A DNA stretch of 64,000 bases from Sphingopyxis panaciterrae (GCF_011762125.1 NZ_JAASQN010000004.1:186001-250000), one strand, 5' to 3'; counted from the first letter of the stretch, positions 1-7,992 are shown. Program-made: numbers and translations. Notes: a model not told the origin generated them from the letters alone.

Positions 1-44
1 CAACCCTTAAATGGCCGCCGTCGGCCTAACGCAAGGTGGCTAGC

Positions 45-70
45 GCCCCCGCCTTCGCAGGGGCGACGAC
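45..70. repeat. weak REP-like hairpin
   Basis: Imperfect inverted repeat: a CGCCCCC arm and a GGGGCG arm around CCTTCG. It resembles the REP-like hairpins found elsewhere in the window and lies just beyond the stop of the metallo-beta-lactamase gene, where it could help end that transcript. Confidence 0.35.
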
Positions 71-113
71 TATTTGGCTGGCGTCCACTTCTTGGCCGAA
101 ACCCGCCACTTCG

Positions 114-872
114 CTATCCGATCGGCTTGCCCTCTTCGACGCCCTGCCACTGGCGGCCATCATGGCCGAAGAGGATATGCGCCCCCGCCTGCCGCCGGCG
201 GTGCAGAAATTCCATCGTGCGCATCCCCGCTTCGCGATCGACGACCGCCCGTTGCAGCACCATCAGGTCGAGATTGCGTTCGGTGTAGCAGCAGTCGGCG
301 GCGAGCAGGACTTCGCGCCCGTCCGGCAGCGTCACGATCGCGCTTTGATGCCCCGGCGTGTGGCCATAGGTCGGGACGATCCGCACGCTGCCGTCGCCGA
401 ACAGGTCGAGTTCGCCGTCGATCGCCCGGATCGGCTGGCCGGTGGCATAGTCGACCGCTTCATAGAGGCCGGCCTCCTCGGTCGCCTGCGCCGCCGCGAG
501 TTCGCGCGACTGGACGATCACGGTAGCATTGGGCAGGCTGGCGTTGCCGCCGCAATGATCGATGTGGAGATGCGAGTTGATGACCCAGTCGATGCTCGCC
601 GGATCGACGTCGATGCTGCGCAGACGCGCCGCGATCTCCTGCCCCTCGAACCATTGCAGCCCGAATTTGTTCGGCGGCAGCGCGTCGGCGAGCGTGCGGC
701 GATAGCGTATCCCCATGCCCGTATCGAACAGCGCGCGGCCTTTCGGATGGTCGATCAGATAGGAAGGCACGGGCCCCCTCAGATAATCGCCCTCCTCACC
801 TTCGATGAAATAGCCCGGGCGGCACTGGAACCACCCGGTGTTGAAGGCATAGAGGCGCATCGTATCGGTCAT
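114..872 (-). CDS. MBL-fold hydrolase, AHL-lactonase-like family
   Basis: 252-residue metallo-beta-lactamase-fold hydrolase of the AttM/AiiA-like group, whose members open lactones or hydrolyse esters. Metal ligands are visible: SHLHIDH at residues 100-106 (H101, H103, D105, H106), H171 in a GHTPGH loop, D193 in LLAADCC and H237 in LFGHD. There is no signal peptide, so it is probably cytoplasmic. The ATG at 872 was chosen because it overlaps the TGA of the upstream gene (ATGA) and the homologous core begins there. It is the last gene of a three-gene operon with an SDR and an enoyl-CoA hydratase-like protein. That context suggests a catabolic lactone or ester at least as strongly as a quorum-sensing signal. 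Fold call firm, substrate unknown. Confidence 0.88.
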   Translation of the reverse strand: MTDTMRLYAFNTGWFQCRPGYFIEGEEGDYLRGPVPSYLIDHPKGRALFDTGMGIRYRRTLADALPPNKFGLQWFEGQEIAARLRSIDVDPASIDWVINSHLHIDHCGGNASLPNATVIVQSRELAAAQATEEAGLYEAVDYATGQPIRAIDGELDLFGDGSVRIVPTYGHTPGHQSAIVTLPDGREVLLAADCCYTERNLDLMVLQRAVVDREAGMRTMEFLHRRRQAGAHILFGHDGRQWQGVEEGKPIG

Positions 873-1660
873 TTTTCGCGATATTCGGGGGCGCGTTTGT
901 CCAGGAAGGCGGTCAGCGCTTCCCGATGATCCTCGGTCGCGGAGAGGATGACCTGCTGCCGGTCCTCGATCGCCATCGCCGCATCGAGGCTCTGCGCGTC
1001 GATGTTGAGGTTCAGCGCCTGTTTGGAGAGCCGCAGTCCCCATGGACTCGTCGCCAGCATCTCGTCGGCGAGCGCGAGGCCGCGGTCGAGCAGCGCCTCT
1101 TCGTCGACGATCTCACTGATCAGCCCGGCGCCGAGCGCGCGTTCGGCATCGATGAACCGCCCGGTCAGAATCATCTCCGACGCGAGGCTGGCGCCGACGA
1201 GCCGCGGCAGGAAATAGCTCGACGCCATGTCGCAGCCGCCCAGTCCGATGCGGATATAAGCGGCGTTGCACCGGAAGCTCGGCGCGCCGTAGCGCACGTC
1301 GGACGCGAGCAGCAGCGACAGCCCGCCCCCCGCCGCGGCGCCATGCCCCAGCGCGACGATCGGCTGCGGGCAGGCGCGCATCTTGCGGTAGATATTGCCG
1401 ATGCTCGTCTGGGTGCGCAGCGTGCGCAGCACCGGCGTTTCGTCGGTCGCGCGACCCTCCTGGATGTCGAGCCCGGCGCAAAAGCCGCGTCCGGCGCCGC
1501 GCAGGATGACGACGCGGACGCCCTTGCGATCGGCCAGACCCGCAAAATAGGCGTTGAGATCTTCGACGAGCGCTTCGTTCAGCGCGTTGAGCCGCTCGGG
1601 ACGGTTGAGCGTCGCAATCTCGATCGCGCCGCGCGTCTCGACCAGCAACTCGCCGGTCAC
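869..1660 (-). CDS. enoyl-CoA hydratase/isomerase family protein
   Basis: 263-residue crotonase-fold protein. The CoA-binding oxyanion region is clear (GRGFCAGLDI near residues 58-66 and GHGAAAGGG near 105-113). The two glutamates of classical hydratases are not found: the position after the GGG turn is Leu-Ser (S115), and the second-Glu region reads IGLGGCDM with Asp at about 144. It may therefore catalyse another crotonase reaction such as isomerisation or C-C bond hydrolysis. The GTG start at 1660 was chosen because it overlaps the TGA of the upstream SDR gene (GTGA) and the domain starts there. Middle gene of the SDR/crotonase/MBL operon; its stop overlaps the next start. Confidence 0.88.
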   Translation of the reverse strand: MTGELLVETRGAIEIATLNRPERLNALNEALVEDLNAYFAGLADRKGVRVVILRGAGRGFCAGLDIQEGRATDETPVLRTLRTQTSIGNIYRKMRACPQPIVALGHGAAAGGGLSLLLASDVRYGAPSFRCNAAYIRIGLGGCDMASSYFLPRLVGASLASEMILTGRFIDAERALGAGLISEIVDEEALLDRGLALADEMLATSPWGLRLSKQALNLNIDAQSLDAAMAIEDRQQVILSATEDHREALTAFLDKRAPEYREK

Positions 1661-2433
1661 AGCGTCTGCCCGTCGTCGACGGTGATGACGCTGCCGGTGA
1701 TGCCGAGCGCGGCGTCGGAGCAGAGCATGAGCAGCGGCGCGTGCAGATCGCTCGGCGGACGCATGCGCTGGCGCGGAAAGGCTTTCACCATCTGCGCGCC
1801 GACATCGCTTTCGAACAGCTCGGCGGTCATTTCGGATTCGAAATAGCCGGGCTGGATCACGTTGACGCTGATTCCGCGCCGCGCCCATTCGCGCGCCAGC
1901 GCCTTGCCAAGGTGACGCACCGCGGCCTTGGTCGCGCCATAGACCGAGGTTGCGGGAAACACCTTCTCGGCGGTGATCGAGCCGATCAGCACGATGCGAC
2001 CGTGCTGCTTTTCACGGCTCCCGGCCTTGTCCAGGCGTTTCGCGCCTTCGGTCGCGGTCAGGAAAACCCCGCGAACATTGGCGGCGAGCAGGAAATCGAC
2101 CTCGTCGACCGTCAGCCCCATCGCCATCTTCTCGGTCGCGACGCCGGCGTTGGCGACGATCGTATCGACCGTGCCGAAGGCGGCCTCGGCGGCATCATAG
2201 GCAGCGATCGTCGATGCTTCGTCGGTGACGTCCATGCTGACCGCGACCGCCTGCCCGCCAGCAGCCTCGATCGCGGCGACCTGCTCGGCAAGCTTGTCGG
2301 CGCGGCGCGCGGCGAGAACGACCTTCGCACCCGCCGCGGCGAGCGCTTTCGCAAAGCCCGCGCCCAGCCCCGAAGAGGCCCCGGTGACGAGCGCGACGCG
2401 CCCCGAAAGATCGAACATCGGGGGCTGCGTCAT
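1657..2433 (-). CDS. SDR family oxidoreductase
   Basis: 258-residue classical short-chain dehydrogenase/reductase. Cofactor motif TGASSGLG at residues 17-24, NAG at about 96-98, and a catalytic set with Ser near 153 (IGSIT), Tyr166 and Lys170 (YGATK). The basic RR at 44-45 after beta-strand 2 hints at NADP, which is not certain. The start is well supported by AAGGAG about 7 nt before the ATG. First gene of an operon with an enoyl-CoA hydratase-like protein and an MBL hydrolase, so probably a beta-oxidation-like or ring-degradation step. A perfect 16-bp palindrome lies 41-56 bp upstream. Confidence 0.9.
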   Translation of the reverse strand: MTQPPMFDLSGRVALVTGASSGLGAGFAKALAAAGAKVVLAARRADKLAEQVAAIEAAGGQAVAVSMDVTDEASTIAAYDAAEAAFGTVDTIVANAGVATEKMAMGLTVDEVDFLLAANVRGVFLTATEGAKRLDKAGSREKQHGRIVLIGSITAEKVFPATSVYGATKAAVRHLGKALAREWARRGISVNVIQPGYFESEMTAELFESDVGAQMVKAFPRQRMRPPSDLHAPLLMLCSDAALGITGSVITVDDGQTL

Positions 2434-2473
2434 GATCTATCTCCTTTTCGCGATAGCTTTGCCTTGGCGCGGA

Positions 2474-2489
2474 TTGACGTATACGTCAA
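2474..2489. promoter_or_regulatory. perfect 16-bp palindrome, candidate operator
   Basis: TTGACGTATACGTCAA is identical to its own reverse complement and lies 41-56 bp upstream of the SDR start, where a repressor would block the operon promoter. The TTGACGT/ACGTCAA architecture resembles sites described for LiuR-type or fatty-acid/branched-chain-acid regulators of proteobacteria. That match is from memory and no regulator gene is nearby. The symmetry is seen; the function is inferred. Confidence 0.6.
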
Positions 2490-2695
2490 CCAGCGGGCAT
2501 GGGGATCGGCAACCGCGACAAAGGGGTTGACGGCAGCATTTTGTTCACCTAATGTTCTTCTTGTGCACACCCAACCTCATCCCCCGTCGCGGCCGCCAAT
2601 AGCGGCGGGCGGGGGATAAAGGTTTTGGCGATTCTATTCTCTGGAAGCCTGCTGCGGAATGGTCGATTGCGGCCGGAAGCGGCCCTTCAAATCAT

Positions 2696-2768
2696 CGTCA
2701 CCCCGGACTTGATCCGGGGTCCATGACTTCGGCGCCGCAGTGGATCCCGGATCAAGTCCGGGATGACG
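2696..2768. repeat. paired REP-like element
   Basis: Two inverted units face each other. The left unit folds on itself (CCCCGGA, CTTGA loop, TCCGGGG), as does the right unit (CCCGGA, TCAAG loop, TCCGGG). CGTCA at the left end and TGACG at the right end close the whole element. The same core occurs at 49831 and 56692. Confidence 0.85.
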
Positions 2769-2806
2769 AAGAAGGGCAGGAAGCGGTTGGTTGCGGCCGT
2801 TCCTTT

Positions 2807-2868
2807 GTGTACCCCGGCGAAAGGTGTTGGGAGTCACGTGCCTCCCAACACCTTTCGCCGGGGTACAC
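2807..2868. repeat. 62-bp perfect inverted repeat
   Basis: Perfect 27-bp arms at 2807-2833 and 2842-2868 flank an 8-base centre (TCACGTGC, itself containing CACGTG). The arms include the CCCCGGCGAA REP core but are much longer than other copies. It lies about 80 bp beyond the DUF2721 stop and could act as a terminator-like hairpin, though no T-run follows. Confidence 0.85.
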
Positions 2869-2949
2869 AGGGAGCAGGCCGAACGTCCGCTCACCACCCC
2901 AAAGCGGACCTCGGCCCATCTGATTTGCAATCGATATGATGGCGAAAGA

Positions 2950-3432
2950 TCACTCGCCGCCCCGCCGCCGTTTCCAACCCATTTCCTCGAGCTCGAGCAA
3001 TTCCATCGGCACATGGATGGTGCGGATCGCCAGCCGGACTTCGACGAGAAACAGGATCAGCGAGGTCAGGAGCAGCAGCATCGCGACGGTGAACGCCCAC
3101 GCTGAAGCGGTGCCGAGATTGAAACCCGCGACCGCCTGCGCAAAAAGCAGCGCCACGAGCAGGCAGACGACGATACCGCAGGCAACCGCGGCGAGGATCG
3201 AATTGTTGATGATCGCCATGCGCCGGTCGGCGGTGCGCAGTTCGGCGACGATGCGTTCATGCTCAGCGCCTTCGGTTTCCGCCCAGCGCTCGATCAACGT
3301 GCGCGAGCGATCGACGACGCGCGCGAGGCGCCCGGCGATGACGTTCAAAAGGCTGCCGGTCGCCACCAGCAGGAAAACCGGCGTGACCGACAGCTGGATC
3401 GTTTGCGCAATCGCGCTGGTAGCGGAGCTCAT
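2950..3432 (-). CDS. DUF2721 family membrane protein
   Basis: 160-residue integral membrane protein of the DUF2721 family, function unknown. Three hydrophobic segments lie at roughly 12-34, 78-100 and 112-133. Between the first two is a charged, probably helical stretch (40-72) with the conserved RARVVDR-like basic motif of the family. The last 20 residues are charged (WKRRRGGE) and presumably cytoplasmic. It starts inside the stop of the upstream aminotransferase (TAATG), so translation is probably coupled. The pairing does not suggest a function. Confidence 0.85.
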   Translation of the reverse strand: MSSATSAIAQTIQLSVTPVFLLVATGSLLNVIAGRLARVVDRSRTLIERWAETEGAEHERIVAELRTADRRMAIINNSILAAVACGIVVCLLVALLFAQAVAGFNLGTASAWAFTVAMLLLLTSLILFLVEVRLAIRTIHVPMELLELEEMGWKRRRGGE

Positions 3433-4652
3433 TATCCCCCACTGCTCGCCGCGACCGATGGCGTATTCACCCCGTGCATCGCCAGGAATTTACGGACGTT
3501 GCGCGCCGCCTGGCGGATGCGCTGTTCATTCTCGACCATCGCGATGCGGACATAGCCTTCGCCGTCCTCGCCATAGCCGACGCCGGGCGCCACCGCGACC
3601 TTCGCATGGGTCAGGAGCTGCTTCGAAAATTCGAGGCTGCCCATCTCCTTGAGCGCGGGGGGCAATGGCGCCCAGGCAAACATCGATGCCTTGGGGCTCG
3701 GAATATCCCAACCCGCGCGGCCAAAGCTTTCGACCATCACGTCGCGGCGCTTCTGGTAAAGTTCGCGGTTACGCTCGACGATGTCCTGCGGCCCGTTGAG
3801 CGCCGCGCACGCCGCGGCCTGGATCGGGGTGAAAGCGCCATAGTCGAGGTACGACTTCACGCGCGTCATCGCCGCGATCAGCCGCTTGTTGCCGACCGCG
3901 AAACCCATGCGCCACCCAGCCATCGAATAGGTTTTCGACATCGAGGTGAATTCGACCGCCACATCCTTCGCGCCCGGCACCTGCAGGATCGAGGGCGTCG
4001 GGTTGCCGTCGTAATAAAGTTCCGAATAGGCAAGGTCCGACAGCACCCAGACCTTATTCTCCTTCGCCCATGCGACGAGCCGTTCGTAAAAGGCCAGGTC
4101 GACGGCCTCGGCGGTCGGGTTCGACGGATAGTTGACGACCAGGATCGACGGGCGCGGCACGGTGAAGGCCATCGCGCGGTCGAGCGCGCGCCAATAGGCC
4201 TCGTCGGGCGTCGTCGGCACGCTGCGGATCGTCGCGCCGGCGATGATGAAGCCGAAGGTGTGAATGGGATAGCTGGGGTTCGGCGCCAGCACGACGTCGC
4301 CCGGCCCGGTGATCGCGGTCGCGAGGCTTGCGAGCCCCTCCTTCGACCCCATCGTCACCACGACCTCGCTTTCGGGGTCGAGTTCGACGTTGAAGCGGCG
4401 CGCGTAATAATTGGCCTGCGCCTTGCGCAGCCCCGGAATGCCCTTCGACTGCGAATAGCCGTGCGCATCGGGCTTCATCGCGACTTCGCAAAGCTTTTCG
4501 ATCACATGCGCCGGCGGCGGCAGGTCGGGGTTGCCCATTCCCAGGTCGATGATGTCTTCGCCGGCGGCGCGGGCGGCCGCACGCATCGCATTGACTTCAG
4601 CGATGACATAGGGCGGCAGGCGCTTGATGCGATAGAATTCATCTTCGGACAT
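3432..4652 (-). CDS. alaC: class I/II aminotransferase, AlaC type
   Basis: 406-residue fold-type I PLP aminotransferase, cytoplasmic, full length. The Schiff-base lysine is K240 in SMSKTYSMAGWRMG. The PLP-contacting NYPSNPT (174-180), D206 and Y209 are present, and R364 or a neighbour near YVRIAMVEN is the likely carboxylate-binding residue. It closely resembles the alanine transaminase AlaC / LL-diaminopimelate aminotransferase-like group, which links pyruvate and glutamate to alanine; substrate choice within the group cannot be fixed by eye. It heads a two-gene unit with the DUF2721 gene and is divergent from phaC, sharing a 116-bp promoter interval. Confidence 0.88.
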   Translation of the reverse strand: MSEDEFYRIKRLPPYVIAEVNAMRAAARAAGEDIIDLGMGNPDLPPPAHVIEKLCEVAMKPDAHGYSQSKGIPGLRKAQANYYARRFNVELDPESEVVVTMGSKEGLASLATAITGPGDVVLAPNPSYPIHTFGFIIAGATIRSVPTTPDEAYWRALDRAMAFTVPRPSILVVNYPSNPTAEAVDLAFYERLVAWAKENKVWVLSDLAYSELYYDGNPTPSILQVPGAKDVAVEFTSMSKTYSMAGWRMGFAVGNKRLIAAMTRVKSYLDYGAFTPIQAAACAALNGPQDIVERNRELYQKRRDVMVESFGRAGWDIPSPKASMFAWAPLPPALKEMGSLEFSKQLLTHAKVAVAPGVGYGEDGEGYVRIAMVENEQRIRQAARNVRKFLAMHGVNTPSVAASSGG

Positions 4653-4768
4653 GGGGAACTAGAACAACTCCTTTGCGTGTGCATTTGAATTGACGCGAGC
4701 GGCAATCTCGCCAGCTGCATCGCGGCTTGTTATAGGCATTATATCCGCACTGACCAGCAGGAACGAGC

Positions 4769-6541
4769 ATGAGCGACAGAGGCCAAGACGATCCGACCGA
4801 AGCGTTCAACCCCTTCCTCGCATCACCCGACGATCTACAGCATTGGGCCAGTGTCATGGGCCGCGCCCAGCAGATGATGCTCGAATATGCGCTGGCACAG
4901 GCGAACCAGGGCAACAGCGCCGCCGCCGGCCTGTTCGATCCGGCCAGCTGGCTGCAAAATCCGACCACCCAGCTTTGGGCCGAACAATCATCGAAGATGT
5001 GGGAACAGGGCGTCGCCTTCTGGACCTCGCTCGCGACGATCCAGCCGCCGTTCGCGCCCGCCGCCGACGCGCCGAAGGACAAGCGCTTCGCTGACCCCGA
5101 CTGGACGGCGAACCCGGCCTTTGCGCTGATCCGCCAGACCTATGGCCTGCTCGCCGAACAGCTGCTGACGACGACGCGAACGATGCAGGGCCTCGACGAG
5201 CATGCACGCGCGAGACTGGAGTTTGCGGCGAAGAATATGACCGAGGCGCTGTCGCCCTCCAACCTTGCGATCACCAATCCCGAGGTGATCAAGCGCGCGG
5301 TCGAGACACGCGGCGAAAGCCTGCTCAAGGGTTTGAAGCACATGCTGACCGACCTGTCGCGTGGGCAGCTTTCGCATGTCGACCCCGACGCGTTCGAAGT
5401 CGGGGTCAATATCGCGACGACGCCGGGCAAGGTCGTCCACGAAACCGGCCTCTACCAGCTGATCCACTATGCGCCGACCACCAAAGAGGTCTTCACCGTC
5501 CCGCTCATCATCTTTCCGCCGTGGATCAACCGCTTCTACATCCTCGATCTCAACCCCGCCAAAAGCTTCGTCGCTTGGGCGGTCGAACAGGGCCTTAGCG
5601 TCTTCATGGTGTCGTGGAAGTCCGCCGACGCATCGATGAGCGAGGTCGTCTGGGACGATTATATCGCGGCGCAGGTCGACGCGATCGACACGGTGCGCGA
5701 GCTGCTGGACGTGCCGCACGTCCACACGATCGGCTATTGCGTTGCCGGTACCACGCTTGCCGCGACGCTGGCGATGCTATCCGCGAAGGATGAGGCGGAC
5801 AAGGTCCAGTCGGTAACCTTCTTCACCGCGCAGGTCGATTTCGAGCTTGCCGGCGACCTCACGATGTTCGTCGACGAAAGCTATCTGACCCTGCTTCAGC
5901 AGCTATCGGCGGGCGGTTTTCTGGATGGCCGCTATATGGCCGCGACCTTCAACAGCTTGCGCGGGCGCGACCTGATCTGGAATTATGTCGTCAGCAATTA
6001 CCTGCTCGGCAACGACTATCCGCCGTTTGACCTCCTTTACTGGAACGGCGACACGACGAATCTGCCTGCCAAGTGGCACCGCCAATATCTGGTCGACCTG
6101 TATCGCGACAATCGCATGGTGATCCCCAACAGCCTGTCGGTGATGGGGACGCCGATCGATCTCAAGAAGATCGAGACGCCGGCCTATATCCAGGCGGGGC
6201 GCGAGGATCATATTGCACCGCTCGCCAGCGTCTGGCGGCTGATGGATCATCTGGCGGGTCCCAAAACCTTCGTGCTTGCTGGTTCGGGTCATATCGCCGG
6301 CGTCGTCAATCCGCCCGCCGCGGGCAAATATCAATATTGGACCGGCGATAACGACGCCGCGACGCTCGACGATTTCGTGGCGGGTGCGAACGAGACCAAG
6401 GGCAGTTGGTGGCCGCACTGGATTGGCTGGATCGCCGGTCAGGATAGCGCAAAAACCCCGGTCAAGGGCGCGCGAATCCCCGGAAAGGGCAAGAAAAAGA
6501 CGATCGAGGACGCCCCCGGACGCTACGTCAAACAGCGGTAA
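4769..6541 (+). CDS. phaC: class I poly(3-hydroxyalkanoate) synthase
   Basis: 590-residue PhaC that polymerises (R)-3-hydroxyacyl-CoA into polyhydroxyalkanoate on the granule surface. The lipase-like box is IGYCVAG with nucleophile C324; D480 (REDHIAP) and H508 (GSGHIAG) complete the triad. Length and the N-terminal helical region (about 1-200) fit class I (PhaC acting alone). The start follows AGGA a few bases upstream. A phasin gene follows 123 bp downstream with its own promoter. No phaA or phaB in the window. Confidence 0.96.
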   Translation: MSDRGQDDPTEAFNPFLASPDDLQHWASVMGRAQQMMLEYALAQANQGNSAAAGLFDPASWLQNPTTQLWAEQSSKMWEQGVAFWTSLATIQPPFAPAADAPKDKRFADPDWTANPAFALIRQTYGLLAEQLLTTTRTMQGLDEHARARLEFAAKNMTEALSPSNLAITNPEVIKRAVETRGESLLKGLKHMLTDLSRGQLSHVDPDAFEVGVNIATTPGKVVHETGLYQLIHYAPTTKEVFTVPLIIFPPWINRFYILDLNPAKSFVAWAVEQGLSVFMVSWKSADASMSEVVWDDYIAAQVDAIDTVRELLDVPHVHTIGYCVAGTTLAATLAMLSAKDEADKVQSVTFFTAQVDFELAGDLTMFVDESYLTLLQQLSAGGFLDGRYMAATFNSLRGRDLIWNYVVSNYLLGNDYPPFDLLYWNGDTTNLPAKWHRQYLVDLYRDNRMVIPNSLSVMGTPIDLKKIETPAYIQAGREDHIAPLASVWRLMDHLAGPKTFVLAGSGHIAGVVNPPAAGKYQYWTGDNDAATLDDFVAGANETKGSWWPHWIGWIAGQDSAKTPVKGARIPGKGKKKTIEDAPGRYVKQR

Positions 6542-6582
6542 TATCTAGCGAATATACAGCCTACGGACCGGCGCTCGGATGA

Positions 6583-6603
6583 TTTTTGTGCACTGCACAA
6601 AAA
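6583..6603. promoter_or_regulatory. candidate PhaR operator 1
   Basis: Perfect inverted repeat with 10-base arms (TTTTTGTGCA and TGCACAAAAA) around one base; the core is TGC-N3-GCA. PhaR repressors of alphaproteobacteria recognise TGC-rich sites of this shape upstream of phasin genes. It sits just upstream of the -35 of the phasin promoter. Assignment to PhaR is inference; no phaR gene is in the window. Confidence 0.7.
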
Positions 6604-6608
6604 TTCTC

Positions 6609-6637
6609 TTGAAATCGCCGATCCGCTCCTATATTGT
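6609..6637 (+). promoter_or_regulatory. sigma-70-like promoter of the phasin gene
   Basis: TTGAAA (6609-6614), 17-base spacer, TATTGT (6632-6637). The -10 overlaps a second, imperfect TGCA-A-TGCA dyad, and a perfect dyad lies just upstream of the -35. This arrangement fits repression. Confidence 0.6.
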
Positions 6638-6648
6638 GCAATGCAACA
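6634..6648. promoter_or_regulatory. candidate PhaR operator 2
   Basis: TTGTGCAATGCAACA is a near-palindrome with core TGCA-A-TGCA, sharing half-sites with operator 1. Its centre is 48 bp from that of operator 1. It overlaps the phasin -10 region and the presumed transcription start. Confidence 0.5.
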
Positions 6649-6664
6649 TAAAGGAGTTGTCCCG

Positions 6665-7402
6665 ATGGCTACCAAGTTGGATAGTGCCGAAAAGGCTTTC
6701 GAAGCCGCGACGCTGGAAACCGCCGCCCCGGTGGCCGCTCCCGCCGTTCCGGCTGCGGTCGAAGCCGCACCCGAAAAGATCGAAACCGTGAAGGCAAAAG
6801 CCAAGCCGGTTCTGAAGAAGGCCGCTGCCCCCAAGGCCGTGGCCAAAAAGATCGCCCCCAAGAAGGCGGTCAAGACGATTGCCCCCCAAACTGTCAAAAC
6901 GCCCCTGAAGGCCGCGCCGAAGCCGGTCGCCGCCGCCACCAAAGGACTGAAAACCATGAACGACACCGTCAAGAAGTTCGCCGACGAAGCGAAGACCCGC
7001 GCCGAAACCCTGACCGCCGACTTCAACGAGAAGGCGAAGGAAGCGTTCGCGAAGTCGAGCAAGCTCGCCGAAGAAGCCGTCGAATTCAACAAGGCGAACG
7101 TCGAAGCGCTCGTCGAAGCCGGCAAGATCGCCGCCAAGGGCGTCGAAGCGCTCGGCCAGGAAGGCGTAACCTTCGCTCGCAAGAGCTTCGAAGACACGAC
7201 CGCCGCGCTGAAGGGCTATACCGCCGTCAAGTCGCCGACCGAATTCTTCAAGCTCTATGCCGAAAACAGCAAGAAGGCGTTCAACGCCGCCGTTGCGCAG
7301 ACCTCGAAGACCAGCGAGCTCGTCGTCAAGCTGACGAACGACAGCTTCGCGCCGATTTCGAACCGCGTTTCGGTCATCAGCTCGAAGATGAAGGCAGCCT
7401 AA
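6665..7402 (+). CDS. phasin family granule protein
   Basis: 245-residue phasin (phasin_2 / TIGR01841-like) that coats polyhydroxyalkanoate granules. Residues about 15-85 are a low-complexity Ala/Pro/Lys stretch resembling histone-H1-like tails (KKAAAPKA repeats), which may let it also touch nucleic acid. The amphipathic phasin domain follows (about 95-240), with the typical FAKSSKLAEEAVEFNKANVE and SPTEFFKLYAEN features. The start at 6665 has AAAGGAG about 8 nt upstream; an in-frame ATG 24 nt earlier would lie over the SD. Monocistronic, with TGC-rich operators upstream and two terminator hairpins downstream. Confidence 0.93.
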   Translation: MATKLDSAEKAFEAATLETAAPVAAPAVPAAVEAAPEKIETVKAKAKPVLKKAAAPKAVAKKIAPKKAVKTIAPQTVKTPLKAAPKPVAAATKGLKTMNDTVKKFADEAKTRAETLTADFNEKAKEAFAKSSKLAEEAVEFNKANVEALVEAGKIAAKGVEALGQEGVTFARKSFEDTTAALKGYTAVKSPTEFFKLYAENSKKAFNAAVAQTSKTSELVVKLTNDSFAPISNRVSVISSKMKAA

Positions 7403-7415
7403 GGGCCTTCATTTT
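7385..7415 (+). terminator. terminator hairpin overlapping the phasin stop codon
   Basis: ATGAAGGC (7388-7395) pairs with GCCTTCAT (7405-7412), extended by A-T and G-T pairs to about 11 bp. The loop contains the TAA stop, and a short T-run follows. Confidence 0.6.
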
Positions 7416-7470
7416 CCACCGCCGGCGCGGGCTCTCTCCCCTCCTCCCCGCCCGCGCAGGCAAACCAGGA

Positions 7471-7512
7471 CCGCTCGCAACCTTTTCAGGATGCGGGCGG
7501 TTCTTGTTTTTC
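7471..7512 (+). terminator. rho-independent terminator after the phasin gene
   Basis: CCGCTCGCA pairs with TGCGGGCGG (one G-U in RNA) around a 12-base loop, followed by TTCTTGTTTTT. Confidence 0.75.
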
Positions 7513-7625
7513 ACGATGCCAATGCTCTCCGCTTTCCCCTGCTTCGCCGGGGCATGGCAAAGACGGGGCATAATTAACCACCCCTCCCTCTTGCGAATCC
7601 GCTTCGGCGTGCGATATTCTGGCCC

Positions 7626-7991
7626 ATGATGCTTTCCGCTTCGATCTTCCATCCGGTCCGCGCCATGGCGGACAAGGACGACGGTTCGCCCGGTACCCCC
7701 GGCGTCGGTATCGCGACGCGCACCCGCGCCAAGGCGAAAAAGCCGTCGATGTACAAGGTGCTGCTGCTCAACGACGACTACACCCCGATGGAATTCGTCG
7801 TGATGGTGCTGCAGCGCTTCTTCAACATGGATATAGAGCAGGCGACGCAGGTGATGCTGCACGTCCACCAGCAGGGGGTCGGCGTGTGCGGTGTCTTCAG
7901 CTACGAAGTCGCCGAAACCAAGGTAAACCAGGTGATGGACGCGGCGCGGCAGAACCAGCACCCGCTGCAATGCACGCTGGAAAAAGCCTGA
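7626..7991 (+). CDS. clpS: ATP-dependent Clp protease adaptor ClpS
   Basis: 121-residue ClpS, the adaptor that delivers N-degron substrates to ClpAP. The core is clear: [24 protein letters not shown] at residues 43-66 includes the NDDYTP substrate-pocket motif, and [12 protein letters not shown] follows at about 74-85. The variable N-terminal tail (1-40), which enters the ClpA pore, is Gly/Pro/Thr rich. No good Shine-Dalgarno is seen at either in-frame ATG; 7665 (MADKDDG) is an alternative start. clpA is not adjacent. The stop is one base from the stop of the convergent HxlR gene. Confidence 0.93.
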   Translation: MMLSASIFHPVRAMADKDDGSPGTPGVGIATRTRAKAKKPSMYKVLLLNDDYTPMEFVVMVLQRFFNMDIEQATQVMLHVHQQGVGVCGVFSYEVAETKVNQVMDAARQNQHPLQCTLEKA

Positions 7992-7992
7992 G

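Larger units (their letters stand above)
2434..2949. other. intergenic region, 516 bp, REP-rich
   Basis: No credible gene on either strand; open frames here are translations of repeats. The part next to the SDR gene carries the palindromic operator candidate. The rest holds a paired REP-like element (2696-2768) and a very long perfect hairpin (2807-2868). It is also the 3' side of the DUF2721 gene that ends at 2950. Confidence 0.8.

Noticed and set aside
2634..3014. 126-codon minus-strand frame
   Set aside because: Contains HPGLDPGS and TPDQVRGDD, the standard translation of REP repeats, and overlaps the DUF2721 3' end.
4653..4768. sigma-70 promoter for phaC from TTGACG at 4690
   Set aside because: The nearest -10-like TATAGG is 35 bp away, too far for a single promoter.
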